Assembly: GCA_029204225.1 (NCBI GenBank)
Contig: CM055107.1
Coordinates: 45,024,010-45,086,009 of the forward strand
Length of the DNA: 62,000 nt
DNA from: Diphasiastrum complanatum
Lineage: Eukaryota > Streptophyta > Lycopodiopsida > Lycopodiales > Lycopodiaceae
Direction: 5' to 3'
How positions within the stretch are numbered: the first letter of the stretch is position 1; the number at the start of each line of letters is the position of its first letter. Shown one piece after another: positions 37,528 through 51,085 of this stretch. A program made the translations under genes and the position numbers. Under the pieces are notes generated by a model, which saw only the letters and a list, made by a program, of their open reading frames with translations, searched no databases and was not told where the DNA came from.

Positions 37528-39739
37528 TCCTAAGGCCAATTAAGGCAAGAAAAACGCATTATCAGCAGTGTAATACCTTAAACAGTAGTTTTTATAGTTT
37601 AGATTGATTATGCTACTTCGTACATCTTGGATATTGTAGTGCATATGTTTACATTAGTACCTAATACTAGTGGAAGGGAAGTTGCTTCTTGTCGTTAGGC
37701 CTATGAACGCCAAAAAAATGAGAAGTAGAAGCATTCTGTAAACTCTGAAGCACTGTTTTAAATGGAAAACTTAGCATGGAAAAAAATATTGCTTTCAAAA
37801 TCAAAGCTGGTGCCATTGTGAATGTTAAATGATTCAAATTTTCACATTATTCATGGAATTCTGTCCTTTGAGAGGTTTTCACTTTTTGAATGGTACCTAG
37901 TTTCTACTGAACAAATGAATGAATGACCTGGTCAGGCTTGGCATATGCAAAATGCATCTCAAAAGCTTATGTTCCTTTTGAAGAAACTCAAGTTCTATGG
38001 CCAAGTGAAAGGAGAGGCAGTTTGAAAAATTACAAGTTTGAATTTTAGAGTTTTTCTATGAAAGATACTGACAATTGTGATTAGACAAGGCGAAATTTTA
38101 TTTCCTTTTGAGATTTTGAAGCTAACCTACTTGCAAAAATACATGTCATATAAAAGTTAAAACCCAGGAATGCCTTTCAATTTGAAAGGTGGGTGTGTGC
38201 AATTCCAATTCCAAGCCTCAATGGAACATTCGCTAGCAACATGCCATGATGGACTAGCATGCACTTATATAAGCCTTTATAGAAACTAGGTCATCCATTC
38301 ACTTGTTCAAGTGACCATGTACAAACTAGGCACATCTTGTTGTTTGTGCGAGAAATTACTACAAGCAGTGGAGGAAGAAAAAAATAGGACAAAGTTGCAT
38401 TTCAACTAGAATCTCAAACTGAATTCCAAGAATTTAATATTATTAAACAAAATGCACCAGATGGGAAATGTTTGAAATTAGAGTATTGAAATTGAATCAT
38501 TTGAGTTGAATAATCATATTAATTTTTTTTATGGATAAATATCGTTGGGTTGGTGTTTTGATGTAGATATATGTATCTTTTATCTTCTTGTTTTTTTTTT
38601 CTAATCAACGATCTTGATTTTTTTTTTTATTATAAAATTTTGAACTAGCTATCATCAATCCAAATCGCTAATAGCTTGTATTTGTATTAGATTTCTAAGT
38701 TTTCATTTTTGATCTAGAAATAGAACATGTACTGATAAGTATTATAATCATTTTTCATCTTTTCTTTCTTATTTTTTTCTATCGATTTTTCAATGTATGG
38801 ATTGAGTTGGATAAGTTAATTCAAGCATAAGAATTTTTTATTATACTCGTTGACATTAAGGTTTCAACCAATATGAAAAACATAAAATAAAAACTAATTA
38901 TTGTTAAAAAAAAAAAATTGATATGCTTTAAGGAACAATTTTTTTTTCAAGTTTTAGCATTTCACAATAGTAATTGGTTGCCTTTTTTATATTTATATTT
39001 GTTATTTTTATTTTAAATTTGTTGTGGACTACGATGTGGTCAATCTTGCAAACATTGTTATCTTAGTATAGCATAAATTTCTAATTTTAAAAATGATAAT
39101 GTCAAAATAAATGTTGTAATTTAATTACTATTATGTTATAGATATCTAATTGTTTCAATGAATTTGGCAAATATAACTTTAGTATGTCAGAAGTTATAGT
39201 TTGCAATTGGTGTCCCCACTTCTTAAAAATTAATGGAGATTGGAAAACAAACAATCAAAATAAATGTTATAATTTTTACAGTGCTAATATCCATTTAGTT
39301 GGTTTAAATCCACAATAGGATATTAGTTTTTGATGAGCCCATACAATAGGTATACATGCGAGATTATGTCCTATCGAGACTGATGGTGTTATAATCGAGA
39401 GAAGTTAGCAATGAGGCAAACGTAAATTGACTTGATCATCTTACTGAAATGGGGGGATTTTACTTATTAGTTGTGTAGTTTCTCTCTTGGCTATGGGAAT
39501 TTCTTCTGATGGGGACCCATCCAACAAAGAGAAAAACCATATTGAAATGATCCCAAACCACACACAAACAAGATCATTGGATCATATGGAAGTGAGACCC
39601 CTTGGTGATTTAGAATCATACCAAATCAGAGAGAATGAAGGATCTTACACTGGTTGGTATTGGGCCACATGCAATCCTAACATGCCCCCGCATATGACAT
39701 CATTAACTTGATGTTTACTTTGAATACCATACAACAAGA
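37528..39739. other. Long gene-free stretch
   Basis: AT-rich, especially 38500-39300. One 74-codon frame at 39487-39711 has no recognisable content. The first 100 bases probably include the 3' untranslated region of the cysteine-rich gene, but there is no canonical AATAAA there. Confidence 0.5.
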
Positions 39740-40240
39740 GCCAACCGCTTATATGTCATTGGTCTGAACCTTGGTCTAGCAGTTAATATACCACCCGAAT
39801 TAGTGATGACTCTCTTTCTCAAAGGTTTATAGGCAGATATCCAGCTAGTGGTACACCAATCTAGAGTGTCATCTTTTGAAGAAGCAGTTTCTAGAGCACA
39901 GATTGTAGAAGTGGCCTTTTGGTTGTTCTCCTCAAGAGAGTATGCACACCTTTGCATTCGAGCATGTTTGTACAAAAGTGCATCGAAGAATTTGAATGTA
40001 CAGATGGCCAAGTATGGCATTCTATCCAACAAACGTCTTCTGTGAAAAGCTATTTCAATGACTTCCATCAGATAATGGAAATATATGGTTATTCAGTGGA
40101 GGGATTTTATACAATGCACTTTATTTTAGGCTTGAAACCTGAGATAAGAGCTTGTTTATCTAAGGATATATATCATGAGACTTGGATAATGTCATTATTT
40201 GATATAAGATCACATGCTCACACCATAGAGTCAACGTGAA
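39740..40240 (+). pseudogene. Retrotransposon Gag-like relic, two short blocks
   Basis: One frame reads NIPPELVMTLFLKGL, a stop, ADIQLVVHQSRVSSFEEAV and SRAQIVEV, which matches the end of a Ty3 Gag domain (FxxGLxxxI... then A...E). A second block at 40040-40235 reads SVKSYFNDFHQIMEIYG and FILGLKPEIRACL, again Gag-like. The two blocks are in different frames and may be two copies. Nothing downstream resembles Pol. Confidence 0.45.
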
Positions 40241-40919
40241 GCTGCTACAGAGTACTCAACACCACTAATATGCACTTTGAACATACGCGGGACATTAGCT
40301 TTCAACAAAGTGATGGGACAATTACAAAAGTTGAGGGATCAAGACAAAACGCCTAAGATTCAAGTGGAAAAAAGTGTTAATTGAAGAATCCAAAAAAAGG
40401 ACAGGCCAAATGATTGTGATGAATCATCATCAACATCATCAGAGGATGAATTGGGAGCACAAAATGATGATAAAGATAATTCTTCATCAACATCATCAGT
40501 GAATGAATTGGAAGTGCAACATGATGAAGAAGTACAACCATCAACAATGGGAAACCTTGTTCAGCAAATAGATCAACCAACTTCATCAACAACTCTTGAT
40601 TCCCCATTGAATTCACAAGAGATGGCCAATCAACATTTATGCAGTGCTATGGAATGTACACAAGATCGACAATATAAATGTAATTCGCAATTTGAACCAA
40701 ACAAGACAATTCCAAATGCAAGCACAATGTCAATGACACCAAAAATCAGTTGAGGACAACGAACACAATGCGAAGGATTATGAGGACAATATTTTTGTTT
40801 TCAATATTTGATTTTCAATTGAGCAGTACAAAGGCCAGTTCAGGCAATGAAGTTGTCAATGAGGCAAACCACTCAAGGACCTCATCTTCCTTGAGATCAC
40901 AAGAACCATCGCATCACGT
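40241..40919. other. Low-complexity acidic and Ser-rich frames, no gene supported
   Basis: The repeat of catcatca between 40420 and 40500 gives Ser-rich frames on the plus strand. No domain is recognisable. Confidence 0.4.
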
Positions 40920-41484
40920 TTAACCAAAAGACTTGTTTCGAACGTCTTGTGAAATGAGATTAATAGACAAGGATAAAACTAATGTATATGAATATTTCAC
41001 ATTCATCAGTATAGAGTGCACAACGAAATGTGATGAAACTTGTATTGTACAAATTGGAAATTGTCCTGGCTATGAGATGTGACAAACAATCAAAGATCCA
41101 TTATATCACAGTTTTTGGTTTGTGGTTCAAAATATTGGAGATATCAATATTTTCGAACATGATGATGTAATCTACGAAAGATTTTCCGTAGAGACTTGGA
41201 GTGAAAGAGATATCATCACTCTTTGCCAACACCTCATTCACTCTATCTTGCTAGAAATGAATATTCACTTTGAATATCATTTGTCATCTTCGAATTTGAT
41301 CAGTCAAATTTCAATGATCTCTATATTGGGTTGTAATCCTGATGATATCTCTTCCATATGGGATCTTAACACTTCAAATTCAAGATTAATGGTTATCATC
41401 AAAGCATTTGGATTGAGCAACAAAGCGATTGTCAAACAGCATGACAAAATCTTCAGGCCAGCACAACCAGATGCAAAAACTTGA
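40920..41484 (+). CDS. Unrecognised ORF, about 185 codons with one stop
   Basis: The frame is open from about 40950, with a TGA near 41081, and on to 41484 (last 120 codons uninterrupted). It has a normal mix of hydrophobic and charged residues (ERFSVETWSERDIITLCQHL, AFGLSNKAIVKQHD). I do not recognise it. It follows Gag-like debris, so a transposon origin is likely. Confidence 0.3.
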
Positions 41485-41689
41485 TTCTAAAAGAATTGGA
41501 TAGATCATCCAATTTGTTATGATGTCGAGGAAGTAGACAAAAGAGTACAAGCTCAAATGGCCATGCCAACGTATGCGCTTGTTTTTGTAAGAAAACAATG
41601 TGAAATTTGTTGGAGAGAGAGGGAGAGTAGTGAGAGTTGAGAAAGGTGTCGTATAAAAATAAATAAATAAATTTTTTAGCTCAGAGGGG

Positions 41690-42225
41690 TAAGACGAACA
41701 CGAACAAGACACGAAACACGAACGAGAAACGAACTCGAACAAAAATTGTTCCTGCGCAGCGGAACAAGCTATGTGACTCTCTCCAAAAGCATGACTACGC
41801 CTATCAGAACGAACAAAACGTTAGTGATGGAAATCACGGTCGTTCTTGATTACGTAGCCAAACATTAATGAATGAAGCGTCAGAAGAATAATTTGTCGTG
41901 AATAGCTAGACAAATTATGTGTCGTGAATGATTCGCAAAGAGCTGACACAAAACACGAACGAGACACAAAACACGAATGAGAAACGAACTCGAACAAGAA
42001 ACGAACTCGAACAAAAATTGCTCGTGCGCAGCGGAACGAGCTGTGCGACTCTCTCCGAAAGCATGACTACGCCTATCAGAACGAACAGAACGTTAGTGAT
42101 GGAAATCACGGTCGTTCTTGATTACATAGCCAAACATTAATGAATGAAGCGTCAGAAGAATAATTTGTCGTGAATAGCTAGACAAATTATGTGTCGTGAA
42201 TGATTCGCAAAGAGCTGAGCAACGC
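41690..42225. repeat. Tandem duplication, 272-bp unit, two copies
   Basis: gcatgactacgcctatcag lies at 41789 and again at 42061, and attcgcaaag at 41931 and 42203. The offset is 272 bases throughout. The copies differ by a few substitutions and by the acacgaac-rich lead-in. Confidence 0.9.
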
Positions 42226-42236
42226 TCGAATGATAA

Positions 42237-42270
42237 TTAGTCGCGAAACATTCGCGAAAGACGCGACTAA
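42237..42270. repeat. Hairpin with 9-bp perfect outer arms
   Basis: TTAGTCGCG at 42237-42245 and CGCGACTAA at 42262-42270 are exact complements. A second palindrome, TTCGCGAA, sits between them at 42251-42258. It directly follows the tandem duplication. Confidence 0.8.
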
Positions 42271-43058
42271 ATGTTAGTCGTCTATTACCAGAAAGAGCAA
42301 CTAGAAAGATCAGACAAAATGAATAATAAGCATAGCCATATTAACACAAATATGAACGAAGAACAAAGAACTGTATCAGATTAAGTATATCAAGTATACA
42401 TGTCAATAATGCGGTAGATCACAAGACAATAGCGGACGAAACCACGTGCCCTACGAAGCTTATTCAAACTGTAAAAGGGATGAAACCTTATTGCTGACGA
42501 ATTAAAGAATCAATGCACAGAGCATCTACTTTTGTCTATCTCTGATAAGCTTCTCTTCTTCGTTCTCTCTCGCTTACTAACTTCTTGATCATTTGATCTT
42601 CGTTAATGAATACGCAAATGGTATTCAATATATACATCATGTTACAGGTGTGCAGATGAAGAAAGTACAAGGTGGATGTGCTGTCTGTAGGAGATCATGG
42701 GTGGCGGGTAGTCGTCGTCCAGTTTGTTAGCGCAGCTACATGAGTGTGAAGAGGGTGTGACGTCAGCCTTTGCTTTTCGTCTCTTCATCGCCTGTGGGAA
42801 TTTACATGTGAATATGCAAATTGCGCAACAACGCGAGTAAATATGCAGCATGAATGGAGGCAGATTAAAAATGGGATCTAGGTGCTAGAGGAAACAAATC
42901 CAACAAAATTTTCAATAACAACGATTTTCAGAATCGAGAACTAAGAATGTAAAAACTAAGAGCAAGTAAGAGTGTTCAAGTGAATGCCAGGACACATGGA
43001 GAGTCCACTATTCTCAATAGGCAACCACTAAGTCACTAACACTAATGCTCTTGATTTA
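42271..43058. other. No gene seen
   Basis: Only short frames are present. Nothing recognisable apart from ordinary AT-rich intergenic sequence. Confidence 0.45.
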
Positions 43059-43340
43059 TCAACTCAAAGGACCTACTAGGCTGATAAAATCCATATCTTC
43101 ACCATGCAAAATCACCGAGTTAGTCGCTCTCAAAAAAGGAACTGTGACATGGCCATCGACATATTTCCAATCATGAATAGCTCTCTCATGCACTTCTTCA
43201 TTATAAAACCTATGCAACACGGCTTCTTGAGATGGTAATGTGGCATTTGCACATTGAATCCTCCATTGCCTTATGATATCCTCGCCCTCCATCTCTTCTT
43301 TGTCTTCTCGAAGATCAACCTCGAAAGTCTAACAACGAGG
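43059..43340 (-). CDS. Possible exon of an unknown protein
   Basis: Reading right to left from a possible acceptor near 43333, the frame is open through EVDLREDKEEMEGEDIIRQW and NEEVHERAIHDWKYVDGHVT to a stop at 43059. The amino-acid composition is protein-like. No partner exons or known domain were found. Confidence 0.25.
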
Positions 43341-43403
43341 TATGTGTTTCCCCAAAGTAAAACAATGCTAAAACCATAAGTAGGAAAAAGGAATTGGAGC
43401 CTT

Positions 43404-44926
<1,523 letters not shown>

Positions 44927-44960
44927 GAGGGATATACCGAGGACCCTCGGTATATCCCTC
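44927..44960. repeat. Perfect 16-bp arm hairpin with a 2-base spacer
   Basis: GAGGGATATACCGAGG and its exact complement are separated only by AC. Related words (ggtatatccctcg, ggtatatgccgagg) occur at 44884-44897 and 45049-45062, so the hairpin is the centre of a larger palindromic element of about 180 bases. Confidence 0.88.
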
Positions 44961-47527
44961 GGTTTATATATGCTATAAACAAAGCAACAATGAGATGAAG
45001 AAGCCTCGAGGTAATTATCGAGGATCTCTTTTCGAGATATACATCATGGTATATGCCGAGGTTTGGGATTTTCAAAAACAAATTCTTCATAAAAGCCTTG
45101 GTAATAGGGTCAGAAACCTCCAAGATGTTGTAGTGACTTTTGTTATGCTTAGCATACTTATATAATCTTTAAATGCTTTAGAGTTCAATTCACTAGAAAT
45201 TTCTACTTTAATTCTCATTAGTATGTTAGATTTTTGTATTTGGTTACTTGTTGACAAGATTTTTTATAAGTGAAAATATGTTAATAAATTTGATAAATAT
45301 AGGAACTAGTGCAATATGCACATCACAAAAGAGTCACCCTAGCTACAAGCAACTTAGCTCTCAAAGATGACTCAACAAAAGTTACTAAATAACAAAAAAA
45401 CACTGTACATATAAGATAACTAGATCAGCACCTGTCCCCCAACTGAATAGGCCCAAAACTACTAACGACAAACCGAGGACATGCCCTTGAGCATAGCAAC
45501 AGTCGTCAAAAATCACTATCCAGGCTAATCTTCTTATGAGTGTGGCTACTCGGCCAGTCCCAGTAGCCACTTATGGAACAAGTGCATGATAGGTATATCA
45601 ATTGTGGATCAAGTCCCAATTACTACATAAAATCATAAATCTAGTTAATTGTACACTAATTACAATGTCACACTTGAAACTTATCTAAATCGGTCTGATT
45701 TCGAACACTCCCTTAAGTTCAAATATGACAAGAGTGGAAAACAATAAGCTATAGCAATGTTTAGAGTGTCCATGAAATGTTTATGATTTTTCAGCTACTA
45801 CGTACTCGACTCACACTCAAGCACACCAACAAACCATTCGATATACATTCTCAAGTTCAGCTTTGATAACACAAAGTATCACGCAAACACAAAGGTCAAT
45901 ACGTTCAAGGTTTGACTAAATATAAAAATAAGTAAAATCAATCTTTGTTGCACAACCATTAAAATTCATTGCCATTGATATAGACATTTGTGAGTGGAAA
46001 AGCATTAAGACATAGACTTTATAGAATGAATTGTTAGTTTTTTTTTTCAAAGTTATGAATGGGCACCTCTCATTAGCCTAAATGGAAAAATAATTTTAAA
46101 GTTAGAATTTGGTTACGCTAAATTTAATATTTATTAGAATTTTTATATTTCAAATAATAAAAAAAGATGAAATTCTATTAGGATTTATTATTAATTTTAA
46201 GCGTACATTATTTATGAAGGTTCAAGAGGCCATGTTATGGATCTAAGCTACCAAGAAGAAGGCTTTATTCTCCGAGCTAAAAAAGTGAAGCATTTTTTCA
46301 TTTTTTATTTTCTCTAGAGACATGTTATATTTTTCTCTTTCCATGCAATACTTACAAATTTTGTAAACTAAAAAAATATTGCCTTTGTAAATGATGTGAT
46401 TTTGTTCATGCTAAACATAGCTCTTTTTATTTCTAGAGTACTGAAGATAAACATTGTGCCTAAGCAAGTCAAAAGACACATCTTAAAAGCTAAGATAGAA
46501 AACAAAGATAGAGAGCAATCGACACAAGGTAAAATAGTTATTGAGGATGATCCAACATAAACATTATTCCTTGAACGAGCATTGATGATTAATCATCATT
46601 TTATATCATCGATAAAAGAGATTGTAAAGAAATCTCCACATCTAAATAAAATAAAATCTTATATCCTCCTCTACATAATTGACATTCCAAATGGATTTCA
46701 AATGAATGAATTTTCATTGCAAGGTTCTTTAGAATACACTGCTTATTTCTGAATAATTGTTGTATTTCACATAAATTGGCACTCTACAGGTGTGTAGCTT
46801 ATTGGAGGTTTTTAAAAGCAAGAAAAAAAAGTAGTTTGGTAAAGTTCTGTAGTAAACATCAATTTTATATTGATTTGTTTGATGTGTTATGTTGAACAAA
46901 AATTTGATTTTATTTTAGAGTTTATTAATTTGTTTAGAATTAGTTTACTAGATGATTTAATTTCAAGGAAAAAACAAACGTTCAGAACGTTGGGAGAACA
47001 AGGTTGTGCAATGAAGTGGAATACATAACAATTAGCTACTATTCTTTTGATTGCAAGTGTTTCATGTCGCAATAATCTCTAAACTATTGAAGAGGAAGCA
47101 TAAATATCAATAATTTAAATGAACCTAGATGAAATAAGTAAGAAGTCATAACTCGTAAACTCATAGATTACTATTAACAACAAAAAAAATTGTATTACTA
47201 TTTAAAAAATAAACGCACTAGTATTACCATACAAATATCAAACCCCCCATAAAATGCTTCAATCACAATTTTTTGTTGTTGTACTAAGATTTTTTTGACA
47301 ATTGCTTGAAATTGTTCTCTACAATTTTCTAGTTGATGCATTGTGCTCTAGCAAACTAGAATCTATATCCATCTTATGATCATATGCAATGAAATGCTTC
47401 TAAGTAGATTCAAACATGTTTTAATTATTGATGTGGACATCATGTTGCGATCACATAATATAATTTATAAAGAGTGATTTGCGAACACAAGACTGATGTG
47501 TGTTGTCCTGACGAGAAGGTGATATGT
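44961..47527. other. Long gene-free stretch
   Basis: This is AT-rich intergenic sequence 3' of the HLS1-like gene. No frame above about 60 codons looks real and no repeat structure stands out after 45070. Confidence 0.55.
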
Positions 47528-48614
47528 CTACACATCTCTTGGATCGACAAATATTTTTGCCTCTTCAATTGATTTGCACCAATTAAAGGAATCAAATGAA
47601 AACTCATGGTTGGAGTAAGATGTTGTCACCTTCTCATCCAATATTTTATTGTTAAGATACTTCATACACCACAAATCATCGGCAGAAGATAAAGTTTTCC
47701 AATAAGGAATGCAATTTGCTAAAGGGTCAAATGAACTTAATTCAGTCATAATCACTTGGCAATTATGCTTCTGAGCAATATTGTGAGCACAACAACATAG
47801 TGCATCAAGTAATTTGTGGCCATTAGGTCCTTCTGCATGAATGCCAAATATGAACTGCATTCCAAAAGGGGAAAAGACATCGGGAAAGGAAGGGATCTTT
47901 AGCCAAGGGAGCGTATGATCCACAAAACGTGTTATGGTTGCTAGAGCATGAACCTTCTTCGGCACGCCCACCACTTGAAGCTTCAATATCTCATTGCACT
48001 TCCAGATGCTCAACATTGCCCATGAATTCACAACTCCGTTAAGCAAATTTTGCACAAATTTACTTCCTCTGCTCCTTGGATTAGAATATTGGGTGATGCT
48101 AACTAGTCCTAGCTCTTCCTCTTGTTTCAGAGTAGCAATCCATGTCCCTTCATATAACTCATTCTTCAGTATCATATCAATGTCACTAGGAAAAAATGTT
48201 GTTGATCCCATCACAGATGTATATAGAGTCAATGCATCACTTGTTACCAATTTGGTCACTCTCACATTCAGTGGTACAAGCTCACTATGGAAAAAGACTG
48301 GATGCACCAATATACGCAACATTCTAATTTCCTTATAGCCTAATTTTTTCGTGAAAAGATCAATGGATGGGGTATTACTTTTCTCGGTTGCCATGTACAC
48401 AAATTCAGCTCCTTCATCCTTGCACCAATCCTCAATGGCTTGTGCCAATCTTAAACCGATGCCCAATCGTCTGTAGATTACTTGCAAATAGTTGAAGTTA
48501 GAAGGCATGAAGTTTTGGCATAAATACAAAAGAGAGAGAGGGGGGGGGGGATAGAGAGAGAGATATGAAGTGGGCTTTCGGTGAAGTTAGAAGGCATGAA
48601 TTTTTAGCTTAAAT

Positions 48615-48665
<51 letters not shown>

Positions 48666-49326
48666 AGTGGGCTGTACTGAGGATAGAGAGAGTACCGATG
48701 AAATGGACAGACTCTCAATCCGAGTACGTATCCCACACGAGCATAAACGGGCTCTTCATGCTGAACTTTGCCAACTACATCATGGTTCTTGTTCGATATT
48801 TTCTTTCCACACACCACGTCTTTAACGCCAGCCCTGACTAACCCAACTATCCGGCTACCATCAACTTCTGCAACCTGCATCAAAATAGATCGGTAGTTCG
48901 GTAGTAACGTCATTTATGTAGTTACGAATCAGAGAAAATGTTGAAAATCTTCCAATCATTGAAGTTTATTTTCTCAGATTTTGACAAACAAAAGCTTGTA
49001 AAATAAACGTTAAGAATTGCAACTAGACGACTTGATTATGATAGCCCTTGACGCAAGATCAACAATGATACAACGTAGGGATGGTAATAATTTACAGAGA
49101 AAGCTGCATCACATGAGCGTCAAAACTGTACCAGCATGGCGAAAGCAGGAAAATGTCGCACCCTGCACAAAGGGTCCCCCAACATATCAGCATATAGCGA
49201 CATCGTACCGCTTAGACCAGTTCCACATCTTCTCTCTAGCTCCGTGACCTGATAGAGGTCAGTTTCTTTCCTGAAGTTTCGAATTCCGGTCTGATATTTT
49301 TCAAATCTAGCAGAAACTGTATCCAT
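47528..49326 (-). CDS. HLS1-like: HOOKLESS1-like N-acetyltransferase (GNAT family), intact
   Basis: Three exons: 49326-49132, 48874-48696 and 48470-47528, all GT-AG with matching phases, giving 438 residues. HLS1 of Arabidopsis is about 400. Exon 1 has VTELERRCGTG, DPLCRVRHFPAFAML. Exon 2 has VAEVDGSRIVGLVRAGVKD and YVLGLRVCPFH. The second junction rebuilds RRLGIG, the acetyl-CoA-binding motif A of GNAT enzymes, followed by YMATEKSNTPSIDLFTKKLG. The C-terminal half matches the plant HLS1 extension (DIDMIL, LPWLKIPSFPDVFSPFG, DDLWCMKYL, FVDPRDV). HLS1 proteins regulate differential growth and the apical hook downstream of ethylene and auxin, and link to histone acetylation. I chose ATG 49326 as the first ATG in frame. 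No defects are seen. Confidence 0.93.
48485..48676. repeat. Tandem duplication with GA tracts in HLS1-like intron 2
   Basis: gaagttagaaggcatgaa occurs at 48494 and 48583, each followed by an AAATACAA..GAGAGA tract and gatgaagtgggct. The two units of about 90 bases make up most of the 225-bp intron. The (GA)n run at 48618-48661 would be expected to vary in length between individuals. Confidence 0.85.
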
Positions 49327-50510
49327 TTCTGAAATTAACTTCGTCCAGCGCACCCTCTAAAGGTTGAGACACTTGGATTGGAAATTCTTGCTCAAATTCC
49401 CTAGATCATGTTCTCTATCTTGAAATTGTAAATGTAAAGGCTATATGTTTCAGCTTCTCTAAATCTCCAGACAGCATCAATACCAGTAGGAACAGTTTTA
49501 CGGCAAAAGGCTGGGCTGGATGAAGGTTTTGAAGGGATCCCTCGGAGCTAGTGAGCTTAGAGACTGAGCTCTTCTGGGAGAACCTAGAAATTCAACACAG
49601 GAGCGAGAACCAGTTGCGAGGCCAAACTTCAAAGTTTCCTCCAGCTTCGGACAGGTAGGATCTTCGTGATTGGTAATCTCTATGTGGCACTTTCTTTAAA
49701 CCTACAGCCTTTACAAGTAGCCACTTAGCCTATTTTGGTAGGATCTTTGGCTCAACTACGAACAGGTCATAGGAGAAGGGATAATGGATCCAAACGTCAC
49801 ATCACACTGCTCAGGTTGCTACCTCTCTTCCGAAATCACGAGCTGTGGGCCGCTGTTATGCTGTTACGCCTTCTTGAAGAGTTAATTTGGGCCGCTGTTA
49901 TGCTGTTACGCCTTCTTGAAGAGTTAATTATTAGATTTTAATGACTATAACCCAAAGTACGTGTGAGTGTTTTTCTACGACATCAACTCCACTGACGCAG
50001 AACACTCCAATAGACTTTTCATGCAGTCCATCTCTTGTTAAGTATTCTTCAGTTCATTTTCATCTCAAGGACTAAAATTCAAACTGTTTGAGTTCAGATT
50101 CCAGCTTCCGGACTGATATTCCAGTACACACTGAAGAGTTGTCATTGCAAAGATGATTTGGGAAAAGTGAGAAATCAATAGTCATTGGAGCTGAGTTTAG
50201 GAGACATTATAGAACTGCTAACTCCAATCGTTGATAGAGAGACAGAAAAACTACTTTATGATTGAAAGATATTAATAATCAGACCATTTTCTCTAGAAAT
50301 TTCCCGTTTGATCTGATTCACACTTCTGCGAAAGCCCAGTTAGGAATGAAGATTTTCTTTTGCTTGATCATTGGCTGGATCGTAAGAAGCAGTATGAACA
50401 ATGGAATCATACGCTTCACCCAGGAGTCCAAGTCTGTAAACATCAAACACGGGAAATCTGTCTGAACTATAAAAGAATCGTAGCGCAGCTTTCAATTGCC
50501 ACCTACCTAT
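49327..50510. other. Upstream region of the HLS1-like gene
   Basis: No other gene is seen. A 45-base segment at 49849-49925 is tandemly duplicated (gggccgctgttatgctgtta twice). The promoter should lie here, but I cannot point to a convincing TATA box. Confidence 0.45.
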
Positions 50511-50541
50511 CACGTGGCCTAATCACGTGGGTAATCACGTG
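50511..50541. promoter_or_regulatory. Cluster of three G-boxes (CACGTG)
   Basis: CACGTG occurs at 50511, 50524 and 50536. G-boxes are bound by bZIP and bHLH factors such as HY5 and PIFs. The cluster lies about 1.2 kb upstream of the HLS1-like start codon; control of that gene is inferred. A TATA-like tataaaag sits at 50468. Confidence 0.55.
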
Positions 50542-50816
50542 GGTGGCCCAAGAAGTGCGGAAAGCGCTGGCCAGGCACTGGGGCCTCGCGGCCTCGCATC
50601 TCAGAGCGGCCGTGGCGCCTCCCATCTCAAGTTTGGCCAGATGCAGTGTTGGGAAACCTCTTTGGAGTTCTCCTACATTTTCCTATATGTGAGTTTGTGT
50701 ATCTATTTTTACAAATTAATGCCGACAAAATCCTAGATTTTATAGAACGTGAAATCAGTTTTTAGATTTTTACAATGGAATGGTGATGCCTCACAGAACA
50801 TAACCTGTGGGGCAAA
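50542..50816. other. GC-rich then AT-rich spacer
   Basis: Short frames only. The GC-rich part (50550-50640) gives Ala-Arg-rich readings without domain content. Confidence 0.4.
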
Positions 50817-51085
50817 TTTTTTTTTTACAAAATTTTTTTACAGCCACCTTCCGGACACCGGAAGGTACACGTAAAAAAATTTACTTTTTTTTTACATGCA
50901 CCTTACGCCCAGAAGGTGCGTGTAAAAAAAATTTACGTCAAAAAAAAAATTAAAAACAAAATTCACGGGTGGGAAGGGCCGGCTCCTCGGCCCTTCCGCC
51001 CGCGGAATACTGTGCGCCCTCGGGCCTCTGCCCTCGGGCGCACAATATTCCGGGGCGGAAGGGCCTCGGAGTAGGACCTTCCCCC
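50817..51085. repeat. Array of three hairpins, the last GC-rich with about 48-bp arms
   Basis: Hairpin 1 is centred on ACCTTCCGG aca CCGGAAGGT (50846-50866). Hairpin 2 spans 50885-50931 (arms TTTACATGCACCTT and AAGGTGCGTGTAAA). Both share the frame T7-ACA...CACCTT...AAGGT...GTAA-A6 and look like diverged copies. Hairpin 3 spans 50970-51082, with arms built of GGCCCTTCCGCC, GGAATA and GTGCGCCC and their complements, and a loop near 51020-51035. A poly-C run closes the array. No coding sequence. Confidence 0.82.
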
